64,000 bases of DNA from Streptomyces echinatus. GTDB lineage: Bacteria; Actinomycetota; Actinomycetes; Streptomycetales; Streptomycetaceae. Made by a program: the position numbers and the translations under genes. Every line of letters begins with the position of its first letter. Positions within the stretch are counted from its first letter, which is position 1. The notes beneath the pieces were generated by a model, which did not search any database, was not told the DNA's origin, and saw nothing but the letters and a program-made list of their open reading frames with translations. This document shows, piece by piece, positions 25,056 to 34,023 of this stretch. Location of the stretch: assembly GCF_014203595.1 (NCBI RefSeq), contig NZ_JACHJK010000009.1, positions 248,001 through 312,000 on the forward strand, written 5' to 3'.

Positions 25056-25449
25056 GACGGCGGCGGCCCTGCACGGCGGCGGTCTGCGGCCCATCGGCGG
25101 GGGCCCGCCGCCCGAGCGGTGGTGTGCCGCGGCCGAGGCGGCGGCGACCGGCGGCAGCGGCGTCCGGGGCGGTCACGGAGCGGGGCTCCGGGGCCGCCCC
25201 GGTGGCGTGAGCCCCGGTAATCGGCGCGTATGGATTCGGTGGAGATTACGGCACCGAAACTTACTGACCCGTCAGTATTGTGTCCGGCCCTTCCCCATGT
25301 GCGGGCATTTCCCGGTCACCGTCCGGGAAAAACGTGAGGTTTGCTCGGTTTCCACCCCCTCCCGTGGGCCGGGCACGTTGGGGTAGCTTTCACCGCGCTG
25401 TGCGGTACGCGGACCAACGGCACTGAGGTGCGAGAGACGGGGAGCGAGG
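25056..25449. other. Intergenic region before the acyl-CoA synthetase gene
   Basis: No gene is supported in these 394 bases. Positions 25200-25330 are less GC-rich, contain the palindrome at 25262-25277, and should hold the promoter of the downstream synthetase. Confidence 0.7.
25262..25277. promoter_or_regulatory. TACTGAC-CC-GTCAGTA palindrome, possible TetR-type operator
   Basis: Seven-base perfect arms around a CC centre lie about 170 bases upstream of the acyl-CoA synthetase start. TetR-type fatty-acid regulators of actinobacteria bind sites of this design; no regulator gene is adjacent. Confidence 0.45.
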
Positions 25450-27276
25450 TTGCGCGAGTTCACCAACCCTCCGCTGGCGTCGCCGCCGCCGGTGGGCGGT
25501 CTGGCAGACGTCGTCTTCGAGCATGCCCGGACCGACCCCCTGCACATCGCGCTCGGCCGCAAGGACGACACCGGACAGTGGCGGGACGTCACCGCCACCG
25601 AGTTCCGCGACGAGGTCCTCGCGCTCGCCAAGGGCCTGCTCGCCCGTGGCATCCGCTTCGGCGACCGGGTCGCGATCATGTCCCGCACCCGCTACGAGTG
25701 GACCCTCTTCGACTTCGCCCTGTGGACCATCGGCGCCCAGGTGGTGCCCGTCTACCCGACCTCCTCCGCCGAGCAGTGCTTCTGGATGCTGTACGACGCC
25801 GAGGTGTCCGCGGCGATCGTGGAGCACGAGGACCACGCGATGACCATCGCCACCGTCATCGACCGGCTGCCGCAGCTGCGCGAGCTGTGGCAGCTGGACG
25901 CCGGCTGCGTGCGGGAGCTGTACGACGCCGGGGCGCACCTGGACGACGAGGTGGTGCACCGGCACCGGGAGGCGGTCACCCCGGACTCGGTCGCCACGAT
26001 CATCTACACCTCCGGCACCACCGGCCGCCCCAAGGGCTGTGTCCTCTCGCACGCCAACTTCATGTTCGAGGCGGACACGATGATCGAGCGGTGGCAGCCG
26101 GTGTTCCACACCAAGAAGGACGACGCGGCGTCCACGCTGCTGTTCCTGCCGCTCGCGCACGTCTTCGGGCGGATGGTGGAGGTCGCCGCGATCCGCGGCC
26201 GGGTCCGCTTCGGGCACCAGCCGCAGCTGCACGCCGCCGCCCTGCTGCCCGACCTGGCGGCGTTCCGGCCGACGTTCATCCTCGCGGTGCCCTACATCTT
26301 CGAGAAGGTGTTCAACGCGGCCCGCCGCAAGGCCGAGAAGGAGGGCAAGGCGGGGCCGTTCGAGAAGGCCGTCGACATCGCCGTGAAGTACGCGGAGGCG
26401 GTGGAGGCGAAGGCGTGGGGGACCGGACCCGGCCCGTCGGCGGGGCTGCGGATGCAGCACCAGCTCTTCGACAAGCTCGTCTACGGGAAGGTCCGCGCCG
26501 CGATGGGCGGCCGTATCCGCAACGCGATGTCCGGCGGATCGGCGATGGACCGCCGGCTGGGGCTGTTCTTCGCGGGCGCGGGCGTGCAGATCTACGAGGG
26601 CTACGGCCTGACCGAGTCGACGGCCGCGGCGACCGCCAACCCGCCCGAGCGGACCCGCTACGGCACCGTGGGCCAGGCCATCCCGGGCGTGACCGTGCAC
26701 ATCGCCGACGACGGGGAGATCTGGCTGCGCGGCGGCAACGTCTTCCAGGGCTACCTCAACAACCCGAAGGCCACCGACGAGACCCTGCACGACGGCTGGC
26801 TCGCCACCGGTGACCTAGGTGCGCTGGACGAGGACGGCTATCTGACCATCACCGGCCGCAAGAAGGAGATCCTGGTGACCTCCGGCGGCAAGAGCGTCTC
26901 CCCGGGCGTGCTGGAGGAACGGGTCCGCGAGCACCCGCTGGTCAACCAGTGCATCTTGGTCGGCAACGACCGCCCCTACATCGCCGCCCTGGTCACGCTG
27001 GACCAGGAGGCGGTCGAACACTGGCTGCAGATGCGCGCCAAGCCGAGGATGACCCCGGCCGACCTGGTGCGCGACGCCGATCTGGAGACGGAGGTGCGGC
27101 GGGCGGTGGTCGCCGCCAACACCCTTGTCTCCCAGGCCGAGGCGATCCGCACCTTCCGCATCCTGGCCCAGCCGTTCACCGAGGAACACGGTCTGCTGAC
27201 GCCGTCGCTGAAGCTGAAGCGGAAGGCGATCGAGAAGGCGTACGGGAACGAGGTGGAGGCCCTCTACCGGACCTGA
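25450..27276 (+). CDS. Long-chain-fatty-acid--CoA ligase (FadD15/FAA-like)
   Basis: The 608-residue AMP-forming ligase has the P-loop IIYTSGTTGRPKGC, the YEGYGLTES motif, TGDLG, and the catalytic-domain sequence ITGRKKEILVTSGGKSVSP. The length and the extended linker region match long-chain acyl-CoA synthetases. It starts at the TTG at 25450, with GGGGAGCGAGG immediately upstream. Product acyl-CoAs feed beta-oxidation and lipid synthesis. Confidence 0.93.
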   Translation: MREFTNPPLASPPPVGGLADVVFEHARTDPLHIALGRKDDTGQWRDVTATEFRDEVLALAKGLLARGIRFGDRVAIMSRTRYEWTLFDFALWTIGAQVVPVYPTSSAEQCFWMLYDAEVSAAIVEHEDHAMTIATVIDRLPQLRELWQLDAGCVRELYDAGAHLDDEVVHRHREAVTPDSVATIIYTSGTTGRPKGCVLSHANFMFEADTMIERWQPVFHTKKDDAASTLLFLPLAHVFGRMVEVAAIRGRVRFGHQPQLHAAALLPDLAAFRPTFILAVPYIFEKVFNAARRKAEKEGKAGPFEKAVDIAVKYAEAVEAKAWGTGPGPSAGLRMQHQLFDKLVYGKVRAAMGGRIRNAMSGGSAMDRRLGLFFAGAGVQIYEGYGLTESTAAATANPPERTRYGTVGQAIPGVTVHIADDGEIWLRGGNVFQGYLNNPKATDETLHDGWLATGDLGALDEDGYLTITGRKKEILVTSGGKSVSPGVLEERVREHPLVNQCILVGNDRPYIAALVTLDQEAVEHWLQMRAKPRMTPADLVRDADLETEVRRAVVAANTLVSQAEAIRTFRILAQPFTEEHGLLTPSLKLKRKAIEKAYGNEVEALYRT

Positions 27277-27377
27277 CGTTCCCCTCGTCGCGCCGTGGGC
27301 CCGTCCGCCCGGACCGCTGACGGGCCGATCAGTCGGAACGGATTCCGCAGACAGGAATGCGGGGCGGGCCGTGATCG

Positions 27378-27405
27378 TTGACGATGGGAGTACCACCTGT
27401 AGACA
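27378..27405 (+). promoter_or_regulatory. Putative HrdB-type promoter of the aldo/keto reductase gene
   Basis: TTGACG at 27378-27383 and TAGACA at 27400-27405 are 16 bases apart, 20 bases before the GTG start. Confidence 0.5.
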
Positions 27406-27424
27406 ACCGAAGGATCAAAGGCTC

Positions 27425-28261
27425 GTGAGCAGCAAGGTCCCCCCGATCATCCTCAACAACGGCGTCGAGATGCCCCAGCTGGGCTTCGGCGTCTGGCAGG
27501 TGCCTGACGACGAGGCCGAGCGGGCCGTCGCCACGGCGCTGGAGGCCGGATACCGCAGCATCGACACCGCCGCGATCTACGGCAACGAAGAGGGCACCGG
27601 CAAGGCCATCGCAGCCTCAGGCCTGCCCCGCGAGGACATCTTCGTCACCACCAAGATCTGGAACAGCGACCAGGGCTACGACTCCACGCTGCGCGCCTTC
27701 GACGCGTCGCTCGAGAAGCTGGGACTCGACCACGTCGACCTGTACCTGATCCACTGGCCGCTGCCGTCCCGGGACAAGTACACCGACACCTACAAGGCGC
27801 TCGAGAAGCTGCACGCCGACGGCCGCGTACGGGCGATCGGTGTCTCCAACTTCCTGCCCGAGCACCTGCGGCGGCTGCTCGCCGAGACCTCGGTCGTCCC
27901 GGCGGTCAACCAGATCGAGCTGCACCCGCATCTGCAGCAGCACGAGGCGCGGGAGTTCCACGCGGAGCAGGGCATCGCCACCGAGGCCTGGTCCCCGCTC
28001 GGCCAGGGCAAGGGCCTGCTGGAGGTGCCGGCGGTCGTCGCGATCGCACGGAAGCACGACCGCACCCCGGCCCAGGTGGTGCTGCGCTGGCACATCCAGC
28101 TGGGCAACGTGGTGATCCCGAAGTCCGTGACGCCGTCCCGGATCAAGGAGAACATCGAGGTGTTCGACTTCAGCCTGGACACCGAGGACCTCGCGGCGAT
28201 CAGCGCGCTCAACGAGGACCGGCGTCTGGGGCCCGACCCCGCCACCTTCGACATGGGCTGA
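27425..28261 (+). CDS. NADPH-dependent aldo/keto reductase (AKR5-like)
   Basis: The 278-residue enzyme has the complete tetrad: Asp in SIDTAA, Tyr in IYGNE, Lys in VTTKIW and His in LIHWP, plus the NADPH-binding IPKSVTPSRIKEN. It resembles 2,5-diketo-gluconate/methylglyoxal reductases. The GTG at 27425 has AAAGG upstream. A strong hairpin 33 bases after the stop suggests a monocistronic gene. Confidence 0.93.
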   Translation: MSSKVPPIILNNGVEMPQLGFGVWQVPDDEAERAVATALEAGYRSIDTAAIYGNEEGTGKAIAASGLPREDIFVTTKIWNSDQGYDSTLRAFDASLEKLGLDHVDLYLIHWPLPSRDKYTDTYKALEKLHADGRVRAIGVSNFLPEHLRRLLAETSVVPAVNQIELHPHLQQHEAREFHAEQGIATEAWSPLGQGKGLLEVPAVVAIARKHDRTPAQVVLRWHIQLGNVVIPKSVTPSRIKENIEVFDFSLDTEDLAAISALNEDRRLGPDPATFDMG

Positions 28262-28293
28262 CCCCCGCCCGGGGCCGGTGCCCCGGTCCGGCG

Positions 28294-28331
28294 CGGCCGT
28301 ACGTCCCGCCCACCGGCGGGACGTACGGCCG
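28294..28331 (+). terminator. Long perfect hairpin after the aldo/keto reductase gene
   Basis: CGGCCGTACGTCCCGCC and its exact complement GGCGGGACGTACGGCCG form a 17-bp stem with a CACC loop. U-less hairpins of this strength are common terminators in Streptomyces, and it may serve both strands. Confidence 0.8.
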
Positions 28332-28431
28332 TGTGCCGTTTCCGGGACCGCGCACCGGCCGGGCGGTCCGGGCGCGGCGAAGCCGCGGCACCCGCGCGGA
28401 ACGGTCCAACGGGACTTCCGCCCGGCGCGGT

Positions 28432-29043
28432 TCAGTCGAAGCGCACGTCCGCGTACACCACCTCGAGCTCCTCCAGGCCGACCACGTCCATCTGCGCCTT
28501 CGCCGACGCCTCGTGCCGCACGGCGGCCACGGCCGCGCGCGAGGCGGTCAGCGAGGCGCGGTCGACGAACAGGACCCCGGCCACGCCCAGCCCCCGCTCG
28601 CGGTCGATCAGCAGGTATGTCCAGGCCAGCCCCGGAAGCGGCTCGACCCTCGGCACCACCGTGGCCCGGAAGGTGTCGACGACCAGATCCGCGTCCCGCG
28701 GGTCGAACTCCATTCTGGCGGCGCGCAGTCCGCCGCCCTGGCGCGGGTGCTCGACCTGGTGGAACACCGCGGCCTCGTAGTTGGCGACCGACACCGTGCC
28801 GGCGAACGGCTCCAGGAGCCCCCCGCGCCGCTCGCGCATCACGTCGTCGCTGTTGCGCCGCGCCCCCTCGGTCTCCCACCAGCTCACCGCGAGGAGTTTG
28901 CCGAGTTCCCGGTCCGCGAACACACCCGCTCCGCGGTACCCGGGGCGTTCCTCCAGCAGGTCCCGTCCCCCGCTGTTCAGCGACCGGACGGCCGCGTCGA
29001 GCAGGGCCGGATCACCGGTCGCATACACCGCGCGTACGAACAT
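28432..29043 (-). CDS. Tandem dimeric alpha/beta-barrel (ABM-like) protein, function unknown
   Basis: The 203-residue protein looks like two ferredoxin-like alpha/beta units. The first contains ERPGYRGAGVFADRELGKLLAVSWWET, a pattern seen in antibiotic-biosynthesis-monooxygenase-type domains. The ATG at 29043 has GGAGGCGAGG upstream. No catalytic residues can be pointed out. Confidence 0.7.
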   Translation of the reverse strand: MFVRAVYATGDPALLDAAVRSLNSGGRDLLEERPGYRGAGVFADRELGKLLAVSWWETEGARRNSDDVMRERRGGLLEPFAGTVSVANYEAAVFHQVEHPRQGGGLRAARMEFDPRDADLVVDTFRATVVPRVEPLPGLAWTYLLIDRERGLGVAGVLFVDRASLTASRAAVAAVRHEASAKAQMDVVGLEELEVVYADVRFD

Positions 29044-29215
29044 GAGCCTCGCCTCCGGGGACGGTGACCGCAGACAAAGCCGGACAAAAACCACCCATCC
29101 GGCTCAACCAGTCTCTCCAGCGACCGAAATCACCGCAATACGCGCGCGTTTCAGCCGTTCGCAACCCTGGGGTTGACGAGGGCATGCCGACAGCGTCACG
29201 GTGGACCGCACCCGG

Positions 29216-29232
29216 TAAGGAAACTTTCCTAA
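29216..29232. promoter_or_regulatory. CsnR-box-like palindrome in the chitosanase promoter
   Basis: TAAGGAAACTTTCCTAA has a perfect 13-base core (AGGAAA-C-TTTCCT) and, as I recall the consensus, differs at one base from the box bound by the ROK-family repressor CsnR in front of Streptomyces chitosanase genes. It ends 15 bases before the start codon, suited to repression relieved by chitosan oligosaccharides. Confidence 0.7.
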
Positions 29233-29247
29233 CAGAAGGGCCCCCAC

Positions 29248-29943
29248 ATGCGCCTTCGCACCCTGACCCTCGCCGCGGCCTCCGGCACCGCCCTGCTCGC
29301 CGCCGGTCTCCTCCCCGCCCACGCCTCGGCCACGGACTCCCCCAGGTCCGCGCAGGAGGGCACGGTGAGCGCGGCCGACCTGCTCGCCAAGGTGACGTCC
29401 TGTTCGCAGATCTCCAACGGCAAGTACAAGACCGACGACGAGACGTCGGCCACGGTCCCTGTGTGCGGCAAGAACGGCGCGGTGTTCTGGAAGGCCGACA
29501 TGGACGTCGACTGCGACGGCCAGCGCACCACCAACTGCAACGAGGACCGCGACCCCTGGTACCAGGACGACACCGCGTTCCACCAGTCCGACGGCAAGCC
29601 GCTGAAGGCGGAGACCCTGCCCTACGTCGTCGTGCCCAGCTCCAGCAGCATCTGGAACTACTCGGGCGCCGGCATCAAGGGCGGCGGTGTCGTCGCCGTC
29701 GTCTACAACAACAAGGTCGAGTACGCCGTCGTCGGCGACACCGGCCCCACGAAGATCATAGGCGAGGCCTCGTACGCCACCGCCAAGGCGCTCGGCATCG
29801 ACCCCGACCCGGAGACCGGCGGCACCGATTCGGGCGTGACCTACATCCTGTTCAAGAACTCCAAGGTCTCCCCCATCGAGAGCCACAGCGCCGCGGTCTC
29901 CCTCGGGGACCAGCTGGCCAAGCAGTTCCTCGCGAACAACTGA
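29248..29943 (+). CDS. Secreted GH75 chitosanase
   Basis: The 231-residue protein has a signal peptide (about residues 1-28) and the GH75 core, including FWKADMDVDCDGQ at 80-92, whose Asp residues form the catalytic region, and the later GVTYILF. It hydrolyses chitosan outside the cell. The preceding CsnR-like box supports the assignment. The length fits single-domain Streptomyces GH75 enzymes. Confidence 0.9.
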   Translation: MRLRTLTLAAASGTALLAAGLLPAHASATDSPRSAQEGTVSAADLLAKVTSCSQISNGKYKTDDETSATVPVCGKNGAVFWKADMDVDCDGQRTTNCNEDRDPWYQDDTAFHQSDGKPLKAETLPYVVVPSSSSIWNYSGAGIKGGGVVAVVYNNKVEYAVVGDTGPTKIIGEASYATAKALGIDPDPETGGTDSGVTYILFKNSKVSPIESHSAAVSLGDQLAKQFLANN

Positions 29944-30195
29944 CGCCCGTCACACGGCAGTCGGGCTGACCCGGCGGACGGAGGACGGGCGCGTACGCGC
30001 GGCCGGGGCGCCGCCGGGCCGGTGTCCGTGGCCGTTGCCGTGGACGTGCCGGTGCCCGCCGCGGCGGCGGTCGTGCTGGTCGTGCGCCATGGTGGTCGGC
30101 CTCTCGTCCGGGTGCCGTCAGCGTGCGACGGCACCCGGCCCGCGGGCCGCTTCTGTTGCCGATGCGGCAAACGGGACCCGGCCACCTCCGCCGGG

Positions 30196-30843
30196 TCAGG
30201 ACAGCGGCGGGTAGGAGTTCTGCATCAGCTGCCTGAACCGGGCGGAGAACCAGTGCCCGGCCCGCGGCGAGCCCGGCAGGGCGCCCGTGGGGTTGTCGCC
30301 GTTGCGGGCGTTGCCGCCGTAGGTGGGGTCGCACATCCGGTCGAAGTCCTTGCCCTCGTCGTTGTCGACGGCGGGGCTGGCCCCGTGCGACTCCCCCGGG
30401 GGCTTCACCCACACGTAGGCGTCGATGCCGGCCGCCGGGGCGGCGGTCGGCCGTTCGCCGAGGCCGGCTCCGCTCTGGTTGCACCAGTTGCCGGCGTGGA
30501 TGCGCCGGTCGACGCGGCCGCCGTTGACATAGTCGTCGACGGAGGTCAGCGGCCCGGCCCCGGTGGGCCGGGCGGAGCCGCCCCAGCCGTTGCGCGAGGT
30601 GTCGATCAGCACGCCGAGGCCGGAGTCGAACCCGGCCGCGACGAGCTTGTCCCGCAGCGCCTGCGCGAAGGACCGCTCGTCCACGTACTGGTTCCAGTCG
30701 ACCCACTTCGACTGGCGCACGGTCTGCCCGTGCACGCTGTCGGTGACCTTGAGGTACGGCTCCTTGGTGGGGCGGTTCCGGGCCCAGGCGGACATCGCCC
30801 CGGCCATGGGCTCGTACGCGGAGCTCCTGGAATAGGCCGGCGG
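30196..30843 (-). pseudogene. Fragment of a GH6 cellulase/cellobiohydrolase
   Basis: The frame encodes the C-terminal part of a GH6 catalytic domain: QYVDERSFAQALRDKL, VLIDTSRNGWG, GNWCNQSGAGLGERP and AYVWVKPPGESHG, ending RQLMQNSYPPLS. The first half of the usual domain of 300 or more residues, the signal peptide and a start codon with RBS are missing; the open frame continues upstream without a good start into the DUF4352 gene end. A 5' deletion is the simplest explanation. The first ATG is at 30807 (203 residues). Confidence 0.75.
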
Positions 30844-30884
30844 GGCGGGGGCGCCGTGCAGGATCCGCGCCCCCGTGCGGTCCG

Positions 30885-31571
30885 CTACCTGACGTTTCCG
30901 GTGAAGATCGCCGCGTCCGAGTCGAAGTCGGGGGTGACCTCGATCTGGATCAGCTTCTCGCCCTTGGGGAGTTCACAGCCCCAGGGCACGTCGAGCGAGC
31001 GGCCGGCGAGGAGCTTGGTCTCCGGCCCGCCCTCCAGGCCCGCGTCGGAGTCGAAGACCGAGCCGGAGCTCTTGCCCTGCCGGCCGTAGGAGCAGTTGAC
31101 GGTGAGCTGCGTGGCGTCGAGGGGCTTGCTTCCAGCGTTCTTGAGCCGGACGGTGAACTGGAGGTAGGGCGTGTTCTCGGGGTCGGCGTACTCGCCGGTC
31201 ACGGCCCGCTTGAGCCCCGTGAGACTCACCTCGGTGCCCGGGTCGTAGACGACGGTGTCGTCCAGCGCGTAGACCCCGTCCTCGTCGGCCTCGGCGGTCT
31301 CCGTGTCCTCGGCGGCCGGCGTGGCCTCGGCGTCGGCCGGGGCGGCGCCGTCGTCCGCGGCGGCGGTCTTCGTGACGGTGACGGTGGGCGCCGGATCGGC
31401 TTCGGTGCCACCGGTGACGCCCACCGTGACCAGGGACGAGACCACGGCCGCCGCCACGGCCGCCACCGCGGCGACGAGGGCGGTGCGGGGCTTGTTAGGC
31501 GGCATCGGCGGGGGCGGAGGGACCGCCGGTCCGTGGCCCGGCATGGGCGGTGGTGTGATGTCGGTGCTCAT
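30885..31571 (-). CDS. Membrane-anchored DUF4352-type protein
   Basis: The 228-residue protein has a Pro-rich cytoplasmic N-terminus, one membrane helix at about residues 30-54, an Asp/Glu/Ala-rich linker, and an extracellular immunoglobulin-like DUF4352 domain (TPYLQFTVRLKNAGSKPLDATQLTVNC) with a Cys pair. Such proteins are common at the streptomycete surface. The function is unknown. Confidence 0.8.
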   Translation of the reverse strand: MSTDITPPPMPGHGPAVPPPPPMPPNKPRTALVAAVAAVAAAVVSSLVTVGVTGGTEADPAPTVTVTKTAAADDGAAPADAEATPAAEDTETAEADEDGVYALDDTVVYDPGTEVSLTGLKRAVTGEYADPENTPYLQFTVRLKNAGSKPLDATQLTVNCSYGRQGKSSGSVFDSDAGLEGGPETKLLAGRSLDVPWGCELPKGEKLIQIEVTPDFDSDAAIFTGNVR

Positions 31572-31749
31572 GGTCCCCCCTCGGGTGTGCTGTTGAGACT
31601 TAAATGATCACCCCCCGAAACGGAATGTGAAGCCCCTGTAATGAAATCGTGTCCATAGGTGCCCAGGGCTACGACCTCGGCATACGCACACGGCGGAGCG
31701 GGGCCGCGTCGTCCGGCGTACCCCGAAAGAGGCCGGGCAGGGCGGCCGT

Positions 31750-32526
31750 TCAGTCGTCGCCGCCCGCCGCCGAGCCGCCGTCCTCGCCCGCCACGGGCTT
31801 CCGGAAGGCCCGTACGCCGAAGCGCGGGTCGGGCCGGGGGCGGTCCTGGTCCGGGAGGCCGGCCAGGCGGGCGGCGAACTCCTCGGTGCGGGGCTCACCG
31901 GGCGGCAGCAGCGTGAACCAGCCGCGGCGCAGGTCGGCGATGGTCTCGCGGGGGCTGCGGCCCTGTCCGGCGCCGCGGAAGACGGCGTGCCCGGCGGGCC
32001 GGAGCCCGTGCCCGGTGGCGTGCGCGGTGACGGTGCCGGCGGCGTCGGCCGCGGGGCGGCGCGGGCGGCCGGCGAGGACGACGTCGATGTCGCTGCCGAC
32101 GTCGTGTCCGGCGGCCTTGTCGACGGTGGTCACGTACACCCCGCCGGGCCGCAGTACGCGGGCGCACTCGGCGATCACCGCGCCCACGTCGTCGGCCAGC
32201 AGGTGCAGCAGCCAGATCGTGGTGACCGCGTCGAACGAGCCGTCGGGGAAGGGCAGCCGGCGGCTGTCGGCCCGCACGACCGCGCCGGGCAGCCGCGCCG
32301 AGGCCATGCGGACCATGGCGGGGGTGAGGTCCGCACCGGTCACCCGCAGCCCCGGGCGCGCGTCGGCGAACAGCCGGGTGACCAGCCCGGTGCCGCAGGC
32401 GACATCGAGAAGGCGGCCCGCGCCTCCGGGGATCAGACCGAGGACGGCCTGAGCGGCGGCCTCGGCACGAGCCTCGCCGCCGCGGGAGGCGTCATAGCGG
32501 CCGGCTTCCTTCTCGTAGTCGAGCAC
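31750..32526 (-). CDS. Class I SAM-dependent methyltransferase
   Basis: The 258-residue protein has SAM-binding motif I LLDVACGTGLVTRLF, motif II region VTGADLTPAMV, and FPDGSFDAVTTIWLLHLL typical of the UbiE/methyltransferase-11 family. It follows the pterin dehydratase gene by 5 bases on the same strand and is probably cotranscribed. The substrate is unknown. Confidence 0.88.
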   Translation of the reverse strand: MLDYEKEAGRYDASRGGEARAEAAAQAVLGLIPGGAGRLLDVACGTGLVTRLFADARPGLRVTGADLTPAMVRMASARLPGAVVRADSRRLPFPDGSFDAVTTIWLLHLLADDVGAVIAECARVLRPGGVYVTTVDKAAGHDVGSDIDVVLAGRPRRPAADAAGTVTAHATGHGLRPAGHAVFRGAGQGRSPRETIADLRRGWFTLLPPGEPRTEEFAARLAGLPDQDRPRPDPRFGVRAFRKPVAGEDGGSAAGGDD

Positions 32527-32531
32527 ATCGC

Positions 32532-32837
32532 TCAGTGTGCTCCGTGGCCTGGGGCGATGTCCTCCACCTTGCGGGCGAGGGAGAAGTCCATCTCGGTGAG
32601 GACGCCGCCCGCGCTGTGGGTGTTCACGCCGAGGGAGACGGTGTTGTAGCCGAGGGTGAGGTCGGAGTGGTGGTCCAGCTCGTCCTGGATCCCGGCGATG
32701 TGCACGACCAGCGCCGCCGCCGCGAAGTGCGAGCCGAGCCGGTAGGTGCGGGTGAGGCGGTCGCCGTCCACGGACCAGCCGGGCAGTTCCGCCAGCCGGT
32801 CCTCGATCTCCTTCTGCGACAGCGGTTCGACGGCCAT
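32532..32837 (-). CDS. 4a-hydroxytetrahydrobiopterin dehydratase (PCD/DCoH)
   Basis: The 101-residue protein has the PCD motif ELDHHSDLTLGYN, with two adjacent His residues at the active site. It dehydrates 4a-hydroxytetrahydropterin formed by aromatic amino acid hydroxylases. The ATG at 32837 has GGGAG upstream. No hydroxylase gene is nearby. Confidence 0.92.
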   Translation of the reverse strand: MAVEPLSQKEIEDRLAELPGWSVDGDRLTRTYRLGSHFAAAALVVHIAGIQDELDHHSDLTLGYNTVSLGVNTHSAGGVLTEMDFSLARKVEDIAPGHGAH

Positions 32838-33103
32838 GGCCGGCGCTCCCTTCGTGTCATGACGGTTCGGCACGCGCCCCCGTGGAGGAGGCTCCCCGTC
32901 GAGGGCCCGCGCCGGATACGGGTTCAGCGTGCCACGCCGGCGCCGAACGCGACGTGCCGACGCGTCGGCGGCGGACGGCGCGCGACCGCGCCCGGCGCGC
33001 ACCCGTCCGGCGGCTCCGGTGCGGGTCCATCCTCCAACCAGGCGTGTCCGGCCGGTGGTTGCGGCCGCCGGGTGTGCCGACCGGTACCGGTAGGGTCGAC
33101 GGT

Positions 33104-33925
33104 ATGACGATCGTCGCGTCCGAACCCACCGCGGCCCCCACCGGCAAGGGAGTCGGCCCGCTGCTGCGTGCCTGGCGCGAGCGGCGCAAGATCTCCCAGC
33201 TGGAGCTGGCCCTGCGCGCCGATTCCTCCGCGCGGCACATCAGCTTCGTCGAGACCGGCAGGTCCCGGCCGAGCGAGGAGATGGTGCTGCGCCTCGCCGA
33301 ACGGCTCGACGTGCCGGTGCGCGAGCGCAACGCCCTGCTGCTGGCGGCCGGTTACGCCCCGCACTATCCGGAGACACCGCTGGACGACCCGGCGCTGCAG
33401 GCACTGCGCGACGGCATGGAGCGGCTCATCCGGGGCTACGAGCCCTACCCCGCGCTGGTCGTCGACGCCGGTTACACGGTCGTCGCCGCGAACCGGGGCA
33501 TCGCCATGCTCCTGGAGGGCGTGCCGGAGAAGCTGATGACCCCGGCGCCGAACGCGATGCGGCTGACGCTGCACCCGGAGGGGATGGCGCCGCGCATCCG
33601 CAACCTGCGGGAGTGGCGCGGGCACCTGCTGGCCCAGATGGAGCGGGAGATCGCCCTGCACCGCTCGGACCGGCTCCGCGCCCTGTACGAGGAGGTGGCG
33701 GCCTACCCGGTGCCCGAGGAGCCGCCCGGTACCGCACCGGCCGAGCCCGTGCCGTACTTCGCGCTGCCGCTGCACATCGAGCACGCCGGCCACACCCTGT
33801 CGTTCGTGTCCTCGATCTCCACGTTCAACACGCCGATGGACGTGACCGTCGCGGAACTGGCCATCGAGACGTTCCTGCCGGCGGACCGGGCGACCGCCAA
33901 GTACCTGCACACCGTGGCTGGTTGA
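33104..33925 (+). CDS. XRE regulator with MmyB-like ligand-binding domain
   Basis: The 273-residue protein has an N-terminal HTH (KISQLELALRADSSARHISFVETGRSRPS) and the MmyB-like PAS-type domain (YPALVVDAGYTVVAANRGIAML and FNTPMDVTVAELAIETFLPAD). The ATG at 33104 is preferred to upstream in-frame codons because the HTH then starts at the usual place. Family members often control nearby oxidoreductase genes; none is adjacent here. Confidence 0.92.
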   Translation: MTIVASEPTAAPTGKGVGPLLRAWRERRKISQLELALRADSSARHISFVETGRSRPSEEMVLRLAERLDVPVRERNALLLAAGYAPHYPETPLDDPALQALRDGMERLIRGYEPYPALVVDAGYTVVAANRGIAMLLEGVPEKLMTPAPNAMRLTLHPEGMAPRIRNLREWRGHLLAQMEREIALHRSDRLRALYEEVAAYPVPEEPPGTAPAEPVPYFALPLHIEHAGHTLSFVSSISTFNTPMDVTVAELAIETFLPADRATAKYLHTVAG

Positions 33926-34023
33926 GTTCGCACCGGCCGGGTTCGTCGCCTCGGTCACGTGTGCGGGACGGCGACCCGTGACAGACTGCTCCCCGCGTAT
34001 CGGCGCGTAGGGGAGGGCGTGGC

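Noticed and set aside
30022-31089. Plus-strand frame opposite the GH6 fragment and DUF4352 gene
   Set aside because: The opposite strand encodes recognisable GH6 and DUF4352 segments; this frame shows only Gly/Val/Arg-rich sequence.
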